Source: Adiantum capillus-veneris
Taxonomy: Eukaryota > Streptophyta > Polypodiopsida > Polypodiales > Pteridaceae
Direction: 5' to 3'
DNA length: 64,000 nucleotides
NCBI GenBank assembly: GCA_014529385.2
Contig: CM043964.1
Location: 102,380,087-102,444,086 of the forward strand
The stretch's first letter is position 1. Every line of letters starts with the position of its first letter. The position numbers and the translations under genes were made by a program. This document shows, piece after piece, positions 44,553 through 55,000 of the stretch. The notes under the pieces are model-generated. The model did not search any database. It was not told the DNA's origin and saw only the letters and a program-made list of their open reading frames with translations.

Positions 44553-46110
44553 CACTTGCTGAAAATAGCCAAGAGCTTCTTGGCCTTGCACATATGGCAT
44601 GTCTCTCAACCAAGGCATTGCCAAGCATTTCATCTTCTTTCAACATCCCCTGAGTAACAATATCATCATGAATTATTTTTCCCATATCATTGTCTTGCAT
44701 AGTGTCACATGCCTTCAAGATGCAAGCGTACATGAATGCATTTGGAGAGCTGCCCTCACTTTGCATCACGTGAAAAAAACCCAATGATGCCTGGCCCCAC
44801 CTTGGTTGAATCAATGCATTTGATGAGAGGAAGTCCAGACAGGAAGCTACTCGAGCACTCTCTTTGCTTTTTGAAGTACACCACATTTGGCATACATGTC
44901 GACCAAGGCATTCCCAAGCACAATGTCTTTCTCAACTGCCTATAATTAACAATTTCAACATGAGTTGTTTTGCCCATATCAGTGTCTTGCATAGTGCCAC
45001 ATGACTTCAAGATGCAAACATAGATTATTGCATCTATAGAGATGCCATCACTTCACATCCACTGAAAATAGCCCATTGCTTTCTGGCTCTTTCTTTTTGG
45101 GCATATCTCATAATTAGTGCACATTGGGTAGTGCTAAGCTTGATGTAGCCATATCAACATCTTGCATAGTGCCACTTATCTTCAAGATGCAAGTGTAGGT
45201 GATTGCATTTGGAGAGATGCCCTCCATTCATATCCGCTGAAAACAACTCAGCCCTTCTTGGTGTTGCCCCTGTTAGGCATGTCTCGCAATCAATGCATTG
45301 TGGAATACGACATTCTAGGCAAGGAGCTCCTCAAGCAATTTTTGTGCTCTTTGAAGAATTTACAGAGTTGCCCAAAGTTTGCATGTACTAAAAGTAGCAC
45401 AACGTTTCCCAACCTACCCATGTTGGGCATATCTCACAATTAGTGCACTCCAAGAGACGGGACAGGAATCTCAAAAGAGACTTGTTTTCTTGACAAGTGT
45501 ACCACACTTGACTATACATACTGATGAACATATTGCTGAAGTATGTGTTCTATTCAAATAACCCACTATCATGGATATTAACACGATCCTACTACCTTGG
45601 TGAAATCCTTCTTCACAAAAGAAAGAATCATTCTCTTCCTCTCGGATATTGTTTCTTTCTTGGAGCTACTCTATGAATAAGAATTTAGTGGTGCTTAAAG
45701 AGAAAGATGAACCAAGTGTGTTAGTAGATGCTATCATAGATGATTTCATTTGGAGAGATTCCCTCGCTTCACATCCACTGAAAATATCCCTTTGCTTCCT
45801 CGCCCCGCTCTGTTGTACATATCCTACAATCAGTGTGTTGCGAGAGAACACATTCCAAACAGGAAGGTCCTAAAGCACTTCTCACGATTTCTAAAATAAA
45901 GCACATTTGGCATACATATTGATCAAGGCAGTGCCCATATTAGCATCTTGCATAGTGTCACATATCAGCATATCATGAACTCTTTTGCCCATATCAGCAT
46001 CTTGCATAGTGCCAGCTACCTTCAAGATGCAAGGATAAGTGATTACATTGGGGTAGTGCCATGTGCCTTTAAGATGAAACTCCATCGCATGCACACACAC
46101 ATACACACAA
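44553..46110 (-). pseudogene. Degenerate pentatricopeptide-repeat (PPR) pseudogene
   Basis: Minus-strand segments repeat the PPR wording: SSPNAFMYACILKACDTMQD then DMGKIIHDDIV and LGNALV (about 44780-44610); DAIIYVCILKSCGTMQDTDM (about 45035-44975); another near 45230-45160; PNVITYPCILKVAGTMQDAD then MGKRVHD and TALINMYAKC (46050-45895). N-A-L/x-A-L-I-N-M-Y-A-K-C and P-N-x-x-T/M-Y-x-C-I-L-K are hallmarks of plant PLS-type PPR proteins, which bind organellar RNA. Stops and frame changes between units show it is dead. Confidence 0.82.
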
Positions 46111-46156
46111 TCTCTCTCTCCCTCTCCCTCTCTCTCTCTCTGTGTGTGTGTGTGTG
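46108..46156. repeat. (CT)n(GT)n compound microsatellite
   Basis: An impure CT run followed by (TG)8, at the upstream end of the PPR pseudogene. Confidence 0.9.
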
Positions 46157-46289
46157 ATTAATGTGTTGTCTAAGTATGTGCTATGTTCAAGTAACCCAGA
46201 ATCACAAATATCAACATGTATCCTACTGCCTTGTTACAAACCCTTCTTCTTGTTCTACTAGATGCCATCTCTCAAGCATAGATTAAAAA

Positions 46290-47757
46290 TTGTTAATCTA
46301 TCGAGCTTTCCTCTTGTCATACGGCCAATGGATTTCTACATGGCATCAATGGTTTATCCTTTAGAACTACATTTGTCGAGGTCTGGCCGTATGTATTCAA
46401 AGCTTGGAGTCTCTTAGCAACTCACAATGATCTATCTTTTATGATAGATGAGTATGCTACTGACCGATATTTTAAGTACATAATTACAGCCTTTGCAATA
46501 GGGAAGAAAAAAGAACCATTCACCTTGAAGGATGGTTATCTTCCAAACGACAATAGGCTATGTGTTACTCACCTATACAATAAGAAAGTCATGTATGAAT
46601 CCCATGCTGCTCACAATGCAGGGCAAAGAGGGATTCCATAATCTACTCTTCAAGGAGTAGAAATGTATTTTTGTTGGTCTACCATGAAAAGTAAACATAC
46701 AAGAGTATGTTTCAAAATGTGTGGTATACCAAAAATTGAAATTTGATCGATGGAAGTAACTTGGATTGTGGCCAGGGCTAGCAAGAAAACACACTCTATG
46801 CCTATCAAAAAGACTATTAAGGCACATCAGAAGGAAACCCTCTTTAGATCTCAAATTTTCAAGTATCATGGCTTGCCAACATCCATAGTGTCAGACAAAG
46901 ATCCTAGAATGACCAGTAATTTCTAGAAGGGTCTCTTTGAGAAGCTAGGAATTATATTAAATTTCTCTTTTGGCCTATCATCCACAAACGGATAACCAAA
47001 GTAAAATAACTAATCTAACAATTCTTGATCTATTAAAAGCCTATTTCATAGAAGTAGATCAACGTTCTCAATTAGAGAAGTACCTACCTCTTATAGAGTA
47101 TGCATACAATGACATTGTACATACTTCTATGGGGAAAGCACCTTTCGAGGTTAAAGAGGGAAGATCCAAAAGTCCCTTACTACTTATACTACATGGGAAG
47201 ATCTTTGCTACTGATGAATATAGTTGAGACTCACAAGAATCTTTTCCAAAGATTAAAGAGGTTATATCCATCTAACGTCAAAGGCAACAAGGGCTGCTGC
47301 TAATAAGCACATAAGAGCCTTAGCCTTTAAGGAAAATGATTGGGTCTTGCTAAAGTTTCTCAAGGCTCATCTAAGTCATACTACGGGCAAGAATCCTACG
47401 GGCCACCAAGAGTTTTATGCTAAACTAGCCAAAAACATACTATGGTCCCTTTTAAATTCTTAAGACAATCAATGAGATGGATTATCAATTAAAGTTGCCC
47501 AACCGTTGGCTTATGCACAATGTTTTTCATGAGAGCCTATGTGAGCCTTACAAAGGAGTGCCGCGAAAAGAAGCAATAGTTGCAGACCCACCAAAAATCG
47601 AAGATCAAGAAGAAGTACTTCAATTTGAGTCCATCCTATGACATGAAGACAAGGTATTAAGAAATGATAAGATTATCTAACGATATCTTATTAAGTTAAA
47701 GGATTATCCTTTTAAAAATGCTAGATGGATGCAAGGAACCTAGCTAAAGGATAATAA
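46290..47757 (+). pseudogene. Ty3/gypsy chromovirus integrase with chromodomain remnant
   Basis: RNase H tail LSFMIDEYATDRYFKYI (46430), zinc-binding SHAAHNAGQRGI (about 46595), integrase core VSDKDPRMTSNF (46893), YHPQTDNQSKI (46973), YLPLIEYAYNDIVHTSMGKAPFEV (47082-47150), then DEEVLQFESIL-like text and YLIKLKDYPFKNARWM at 47686-47733. The last matches the chromodomain YLVKWKxY signature, placing the element among chromoviruses, whose chromodomain targets insertion to chromatin. Several stops and frameshifts. Sister to 8430-8745. Confidence 0.88.
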
Positions 47758-48152
47758 AAACCTTTTCAATGCTTACAATGCTACACTAGAGTAAGCAAAT
47801 GAAAATTCATTTTAAATGAACAATGTTTTTGTCTTATAAGACTCATTCTCTTTCTTTTATTGTGCACAAAATTTAAGAAGTATGCATGCTTAGGATCATG
47901 TTTGTGGTGACAATGTCTCCCAAATACCAAGTAGAACTTGTCACTCTACTTTGGAAGTATGATATGGGCTAAAGAGCAGACATGCTTGCAGCAATAAGTC
48001 TCCCAAGCACCAATTGGATTAGTCATCTATCTTGGAATGATGTTGTAGGGTAAAAAGGGACCCTCTATCCGCTAAGAAACATGGACTAATCACTAGGATT
48101 TATCTTCTCTACCTCATAGTCGAGGACGACTATGATTTCAAGAGAGAGGTAA

Positions 48153-48550
48153 TGTCATAAAATTTAATATCTAGCTAACCCAAATGATTTTCTCATATTA
48201 AATTGATCATTTAATGTGGGATAATAAACGGGAACAAGAGCTAGAATAGAGACATGTGCTTCTAGACCTATCTCAACAGGGGACCAAAAGGAGAGATGGT
48301 TGCATCTCAATAGGAGACGGTCTACCAAACAACAATGTGTAATAAGTGCTTCTAGACCTATCTCAGCAAGGGACCAAAAGGAAAGATGGTGGCATCTCAA
48401 TAGGGGTCCAAAAGGAGATGGTCTACCAAAGAGCAATGTGCAATAAATGCTTCTAGACTTATCTCAGCAGGGGACCAAGAGGAGAGATGGTTACATCTCA
48501 ATAGGGGTCCAAAAGGAGATAGTCTATCAAAGAGCAACGTGCACCTAATG
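48153..48550. repeat. Gypsy LTR region with three ~90-101-bp tandem repeats
   Basis: After a purine-rich 'tttcaagagagaggtaa' the text TGTCATAAAA (48153) may open the 3' LTR. Units starting TGCTTCTAGA lie at 48257, 48347 and 48448; units 2 and 3 carry an extra 'ggggtccaaaa' block. The shared phrase GGGACCAAAAGGAGA also resembles the 280-bp array at 9051-9890. Confidence 0.75.
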
Positions 48551-48661
48551 GAGCTTAAAGTCCTTAGGGTTAGCTTCATTAAAGACCTCCAAAGGTTAGT
48601 GTTAAAAGTCCTTAGACCTTAGGGAAGCTAGGGTTGTGCTTGAGGTGGGAACCCGGTCCAA

Positions 48662-48752
48662 GCTTGAGGTGCTTGTCATGCTTGGTGACTAAGGTGCTTG
48701 AGGTGCTTGTCATGCTTGATGACTAAGGTGCTTGAGGTGCTTGTCATGCTTT
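48662..48752. repeat. 34-bp minisatellite, 2.7 copies
   Basis: Units start GCTTGAGGTGCTTGTCATGC at 48662, 48696 and 48730. Confidence 0.93.
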
Positions 48753-48861
48753 CCTCTTCTCTTTCCTCCTTAATCCCATCTTTTTCTCCAGGAATTTGAT
48801 TTGTTTTGGTTTTTTTGCATGCCACTAAAAGCATATTTGAAATGTTGCCACTACATTATAG

Positions 48862-49185
48862 GATTTAGGTCTTACTGTGAAGGTTGATACCCATACGCCA
48901 CTCCTTGTGAATAGACCCTCGTTTGATGATGCTGATCCAAAAGTTCATAAGAGATGGTACTTACCCAATGGAGAACCTAGTCCCTCTAGCATAAGAAACT
49001 TCTCGAGAGGTTGTCGGCCAGACTTCCTTATTAAACCAGAAGTACCCATTAAGCTAGAACGCATCATGACAACAAAAAAAAGTCATTAAGAAACGGGTTA
49101 TGCTCAATAGGAAGGCAAAAAACCTCCCCCTAATGAGAGCAGTAACAAGAAAAATAGGGTGTTTGGATACTTGTCATCCCATCAA
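48862..49185 (+). CDS. Candidate exon of an unrecognised protein, with an A8 frameshift
   Basis: The open frame starts immediately after an acceptor-like ACATTATAG at 48861 and reads DLGLTVKVDTHTPLLVNRPS, then DPKVHKRWYLPNGEPSPSSI and RGCRPDFLIKPEVPIKL to a stop at 49087. Directly at an A8 run (49074-49081) the +1 frame continues as a basic open frame (KKRVMLNRKAKNLPLMRAVTRK) to a possible donor CATCAAG|GTAGCC at 49185. One base gained or lost in the A run would explain the break. Composition is protein-like (balanced, not microsatellite), but I recognise no family. It may be one exon of a gene that includes 53309-53830. Confidence 0.35.
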
Positions 49186-49405
49186 GGTAGCCCAAGTTCT
49201 AACTTGCTGCTTTTTGTTGGACGGTGGCAGGCATAGGCCTATTCTTTCATGGTTTCTAGGGCTTGTTCAGTCTCCTACCAAAACCAGATGTCCCAGAAAT
49301 AAGTTTTACCAATTTAAAAACTTGTCTTTATCCAGTTGTCATGTGGCAATTGTCTCATGTCAAGTGTCAGTATATGGGTCTTTAATAAAAGGATGTCAAA
49401 AATAT

Positions 49406-49408
<3 letters not shown>

Positions 49409-49490
<82 letters not shown>
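49409..49490. repeat. (CT)16(CA)25 compound microsatellite
   Basis: A CT run of about 32 bp passes without interruption into a CA run of about 50 bp. Confidence 0.97.
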
Positions 49491-49492
<2 letters not shown>

Positions 49493-50766
49493 ATATATGG
49501 AACATAGGATGCATGATAACCAACACACTGGGATAGTACACACATCCACCCCCACTCAATTCCCAACCCACACACCCATGCTTATAAGGTCAATCCCTCG
49601 CTCTAGGCTCGACACTTTATACTATATTTTTTTAGATCTGCTCCTTGCTTACCATACTCGACTCAATGCCTGCTTATTTGAAGTATGAACACTTTCGAGA
49701 CACACACACACACACACACACAAACACGCAATAAGGCAACAAACACGGGGCGATATTATGGACACACAACCACACAACACACACGTGCTTACATATTACC
49801 AAAGGTTTTGTTAACAAGTTTTTTCTAAACATGACACAAGCAACAACATCATTGGCGGAAGATTGATAGAAGAACGGATATCTCCAAAGCAGGATGAGAT
49901 GATGGATTTCAAAGCCAGAACCCCTCCCTTTTTTTCACTTTTCTTCTGGCATAGACAAGCCCCTTATTTTGTAACTTATTTGGTAACTTGGCCTCCATAT
50001 GCATGAAGGCATCTTTTGACTATATCAGGTTTTCATTGACATGGAATATAAAAACACTACAAAAACGCCAATAAAATGGTTTTTATTCACTTACTTAATG
50101 AGTACACGGACCCAAAGGTAATAACCGGCACAACTACAATATAATGGCTAAAAGCGTTCACTCTACAGTAATTGGCTCACTCATGAAAAAGATTTTAACT
50201 TTTGCTATATCAATTAGTAAGTTGATAATAAGACTTGATGCCACTCACGCAGGACGTAATTATAAGGCCAGAGAACCTATAAATATTGGCATGACAAGCC
50301 GTGTAAGAAGCTGGTATACCTTGAGTTTCACTAATATTGAATCTTCCAAATCCCAAATAATCCGGTGTTAAAAGAAAGAATACACGGACCAAAGGGGATA
50401 CCTACACGTAAACTAAGTATGGTTTAAACAGTACATATATTACATTTTCCTATAGCAAATGGATAACTAGCCAGTATCTACATAGAAAAAGAGGTTTTAA
50501 AAAAAAAATAAAGGCTTAAAATACCAGCTTGCATAATAGCTTGCAGTATTAGATGAGCCCAATGCCAAAACTGGCAAAGCAGGTATAGTTAACGATGAGA
50601 GACTGGCCTTTAAGGCACCGTTCATCAACAGCTTAGTATAAAACAAGATCAGCGCATCAGTTCTCAGATGCATCCCTTCGCATGCTTTTTTTTTCTAAGG
50701 CATCAGGCTATAGCAACGTAGAAAGTGTTGCGCTATCATCATTAAGCCAGAGCACTATTACAACTC

Positions 50767-50902
<136 letters not shown>

Positions 50903-51307
50903 GCCAAGGCTACAGGGCGAACAACACACGCACACACACATGGTACAGATACCAGGCAATACGGACAACCATCCTCTACAAGGCATAACGCAAGCAATGA
51001 CAAGACACACTGTGTGGTGGGATACGACCACTCACTCCAAGGAAAATCGTTGTAGATTGTCCAGTTGTGCAATACAGCAAGGTAAAAACTATGTTTTTGG
51101 TACTATGTCAAATTAATTGCCGATGAGAACATGCACTCGAATAGTGAGTAAAGTAACCGAGCCAGAAGGCACACTGTGCGATTCACGTAAAAGCTTCTGT
51201 ATACTGTTAGAATTCCATAGTAAAACACATTTGTTTAAAGCACTAGATACACAAAGCACATGCATAGACACTCCATGTGTTTGTGGAACAACCATGGTAC
51301 GATGTAT

Positions 51308-51339
<32 letters not shown>

Positions 51340-51599
51340 TTATGCAGGAGCATAAGAGACAGCATTACACTTAGGATGGTACTCACCAACAAGGTAAACA
51401 TACAGACAAGCACATGCAAGCATATGCATATTGTAAATAGAGTAACAAAAGTACACAGTATTAAGCGAAAAATTCTTTTTGATACCATGTTTTGAGCAGT
51501 ATCGATACCATAACGAAGGTACCAGTTTCTAGTGGTGCATTACCTTGAGCAGTAAGTGGGAAAGAGGAGCACTACAGATGTCTACTACAAGCAACAACC

Positions 51600-52600
51600 A
51601 GGTGATTTGATACAGAAAGCCTCAAATACAATTGTGTATAAGCACTGATAGTTTTTTATCAATTTTTTAAATACTATTTAGCATGAAAATGTATCAAAGA
51701 TGTATACGACAGCCCCCTATGAGGACAAATGTCATTGTGTAAGACTGGATGTTTTTGAAAAAATAAAGGTTGTACAAACAAAATGCTGCCAAAATTTTCA
51801 CAAATTAAGTATACTTATAAAGTATCGTGCTGACTTATAAACCATAGAGATAAGGGTGCCCCTAAGGCAACATTTAGTGTAGTATCTAAGAATGCTAAAC
51901 ATGTGTAACCATTGGTTTTTTTAAATATCTAGCATCAAAGATTGGAAAGAGGGTATACGACAACCTCCTGTGAGGGGCAGATTTCATCGTGTAAGAAAGT
52001 TTTTTTGAACAAAGAAAGGTTTTACAAACAGGATGCTGCCAAAATCCTCACATATTAAATATACTTAGAAAGTATCATGCGGATTTATGAACCATAGACA
52101 TAAGGGTGCCCATAAGGCAACAGCTAGTGTAAGATCTAAGAATGCTAAACTCATGTGTGTAACCATTGGTTTTTTTATTACTACCTAGTATTAAGAGGTG
52201 TGAAAGAAGGTATATGCCAACTTCCTTTGTGAATAGATGTCATATAAGACTGCTAAATTCGGGGAATTGATACAGAGAGTTTTGAGTACAATTGTTTTTG
52301 TAAACAAGGAGGTTTTTTTCCTTAGTTACTTTTCTTTAAGATTACTATCTAGCATAAGAATGGGTTAATGATTCGAATGGGGATATATGACAACCTCTTG
52401 TGAGGACAGATGTCATTGTATAAGACGGTTTTTTTGAAAAATGAACGGTTTTTCAAACGAAATGCTACCAAAATTTTCAAAAATTAGATATACTTATATC
52501 TTGGAAAGCGTACTTAGAAACCATAAAGATAGGGCTGTCCTTATGACAACATCTAGTATAGTATCTAAGAATGCTCAACTCATAAGTCTAACCATTGATG
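51600..52600. repeat. Diverged ~250-bp tandem array, about 3.5 units
   Basis: The marker phrase 'tatacgacarccyccttgtgaggac...gatgtcattgtgtaag' starts near 51703, 51954, 52211 and 52384 (spacings 251, 257 and a truncated 173). Other blocks recur in order: 'aaatgctgccaaaattttcac', 'aaaccatagagataagggtgcc', 'tatctaagaatgctaaac' and 'aaccattggttttttt'. No conserved frame. Confidence 0.88.
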
Positions 52601-52945
52601 ACAAACAAGGATACAAACAGACAGCTAGGATGAGCATCACTGGAGATGTATTTAAGCTACAATAGATTGGGGACAAGCTCATGGTAGCCCATGAAGGAAA
52701 AAAGTGAACCAAGCCAGTAGCAATTAGAGACCCCATCTCCAAACCCTGTAAACCTATAAAAACTTTCACAGACCATAATCGACCCTACTTACATAGACAA
52801 GCCAAGGAGAACATAACATATAACTAGGAGTAAGGTTGGGGTCCAGGGTGTGACAATGATAACAAGCAGTGGGGATTGCTTGATATACCTGTCACCCATT
52901 TAGTGCAAATTAATTTTAATTAATTGTACTTGTGGTTGGTTGGCA

Positions 52946-53023
52946 GGTAAAGATCCCCGCTTTCATCTACTAGGAGTTCCGGCTAAAAACTCCTACTTTT
53001 TCATGTATCGAAGTATCTTGTAA
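52946..53023 (+). other. Short exon-like open stretch, unrecognised
   Basis: After an acceptor-like TTGGTTGGCAG the frame reads GKDPRFHLLGVPAKNSYFFM and YRSIL before TAA TAA. It is short, with no firm donor (a GTATCG at 53005 is possible). It is listed because it lies between two other unrecognised exon-like frames in the same orientation. Confidence 0.2.
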
Positions 53024-53046
53024 TAAGTTTTATATAAAAAAGATAG

Positions 53047-53136
53047 TACTTTGCTTTGGTCTTTACACAACATGGTAAGTGCAAACAGTATTTAAGTTCT
53101 CTCAGTATATGATTCTAAATGATGGGATTTTATAAT

Positions 53137-53140
<4 letters not shown>
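53047..53140. repeat. Left arm of a ~103-bp near-identical inverted repeat
   Basis: Reverse-complement identical, with about one mismatch, to 63884-63986. Both arms abut a CA/GT run; here (CA)28 follows at 53141-53197. Confidence 0.95.

Positions 53141-53197
<57 letters not shown>
53141..53197. repeat. (CA)28 microsatellite
   Basis: An uninterrupted CA run adjoining the inverted-repeat arm. Confidence 0.97.
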
Positions 53198-53308
53198 TTT
53201 TCCCAGGATACCTTTGGTCGGGTATCCATCATATACTGAAGAAACTTAGTACGGTTTTTTTCTTGAAAAATAATTGTTGGTTTATTAATTGTATTGTGAT
53301 TTATTCAG

Positions 53309-53830
53309 GCTTTTTGGATTCCATCTCTCACCCGTCTGGGATATGGAATAGAAGAAGGCATTCCTGTTCCACCCGTTGGTACCCAATGTATAATTTCTTG
53401 TTTCAAAGGTGTGGAATTTCACAAAAAATTGATGGACTTTGAAAAACAAGTATTAAGCACCCACTCTATATCAGTATTAAACACTGCTTCTATAAATGAC
53501 TGGCTCTCCTTATTGATTCTTTCTAGAAAAGAGAAGGATAAGCTTCTAGAGGCCTTTAATACCTTCTTAGCTAAGCTACCCATTATTGACGCACAAGATA
53601 GTTCAGATCTTGATTTTTATTTTACTTCTCTACCCACTATTGTAAACAAGTTATATTTTATTAATAACCTTCCAGCGGTGCCTATAGAAATCAAGCACTC
53701 AGAAAAGGTGATTGATCCCCTTCTTGATCTAGACCTTCTGGAGGAAGAAGAGAAGGAAGCTCTCAACTTCTTGGCAGATTCAAATTGTTTATCCCCCGAA
53801 CGAGCAGTTTCTAACTCTTTATTGAGGTAA
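53309..53830 (+). CDS. Candidate terminal exon of an unrecognised protein (~173 residues)
   Basis: An open frame begins next to a strong acceptor (GTGATTTATTCAG ending 53308) and reads AFWIPSLTRLGYGIEEGIPV, PPVGTQCIISCFKGVEFHKK, then a Leu/Asp/Glu-rich stretch with DWLSLLILSRKEKDKLLEAF and LDLLEEEEKEALNFLADSNC, ending at TAA 53828. It has no microsatellite bias and no recognised domain. The C-terminal half looks helical and acidic. It may form one gene with 48862-49185. A cellular gene, an integrated mobile element or a pseudogene are all possible. Confidence 0.4.
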   Translation, partial: AFWIPSLTRLGYGIEEGIPVPPVGTQCIISCFKGVEFHKKLMDFEKQVLSTHSISVLNTASINDWLSLLILSRKEKDKLLEAFNTFLAKLPIIDAQDSSDLDFYFTSLPTIVNKLYFINNLPAVPIEIKHSEKVIDPLLDLDLLEEEEKEALNFLADSNCLSPERAVSNSLLR

Positions 53831-53959
53831 TCCCTTTACTACACATAGCCAATTTTGAAAATCAAAGAACAAAAAAGAAAAAAAACTTATTTTTCCTCTG
53901 TCGGAGCCTTGGCGACACTGTTGGAAGGCTCAGCAACGCCTGGTCAACCTCACGACGCT

Positions 53960-54688
53960 TTTACGGGCATGGCCTCAACACACACACACACACACACACA
54001 CACCCTTCCCTCCTTCGATTGGCCGGCCTTATCACCCTCATGCCCCTGCTCTTCTATGCCCCAGCCTAGCAGGCCACCCTCGGTTTCACTCTCCCTTCTC
54101 TCTCTCTCCCTATAGTTTTATTCCCCCGACGGGCATCGAATGAGATCTCTCTCTCTCTCTCTCTCTCTCATTTTCCCTACGTACCTCTCTCTCTAATATC
54201 CCCTCTCTCCCTTCTCGGCACCCCCTTCCTCTCCCTCATCCACTCCTCCTCTCTCGCTCACAACCCGCTCTCCCCAGCTCTTGTCGCGGTCGCATGGCCG
54301 CAGGTGGCCCGACAATCCTCTCTCTAGATCCCTCGTGGCCTACAAGAGGCCAAACACTCACTCTCTCTCTCTAAAATCCTCTCTCTCTCTCACCCACACA
54401 TCCCTCACCCTTCCCTTGGCCTCACTCTCCCTCTCATGGCCCGCTACCCCCTCTCCCTCTCTCCCCACCCCATTGACTCTTCCCCCTCCTCTCGTCCTTG
54501 AGCCACCAAACAGGACGGCCGGGTGATATTCCCCCTCTCTCTCTCCACATACCCCCCCCCTACCCCACTTCATTGTCGAAGCCCCCCTCCCCTTCCCTCG
54601 CTCGCTGTCGGGGCTGAAGGAGGCCCGCCATCTCTCTCTTGCTCTCAGCCGCTCATGGCCACAACCCGAAGGTGCGCAAGGATAGGAT

Positions 54689-54733
<45 letters not shown>

Positions 54734-54783
54734 CACACACACACCCCCCCCCCTCACATTCTCCCTACTTCATCCACTCATCT

Positions 54784-54847
<64 letters not shown>

Positions 54848-55000
54848 CTCTGCACACAGAGCCCGCAGCCCGCTATTCTCTCTCTCTCCCCCTCTCGCTC
54901 TCCAGTCCGAAGGCGCAGCGCAAAAAATCTCCCTCTTTCTCTACACACACACACACCACACACACACATCCTCTCTCTCACACCATTACCAGTGTAAAGT
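53960..55000. repeat. CT/CA-rich low-complexity region
   Basis: CA run at 53978-54003, CT runs at 54151-54170, 54689-54730 and 54790-54843, and mixed CT/CA text between. The plus frames are Ser-Leu and His-Thr repeats and the minus frames Arg-Glu repeats, so none is called as a gene. Confidence 0.9.

Noticed and set aside
53978-55000. Protein gene in the CT-rich region
   Set aside because: Long frames exist in several registers at once, as expected from low complexity, with no splice-independent conserved motif.
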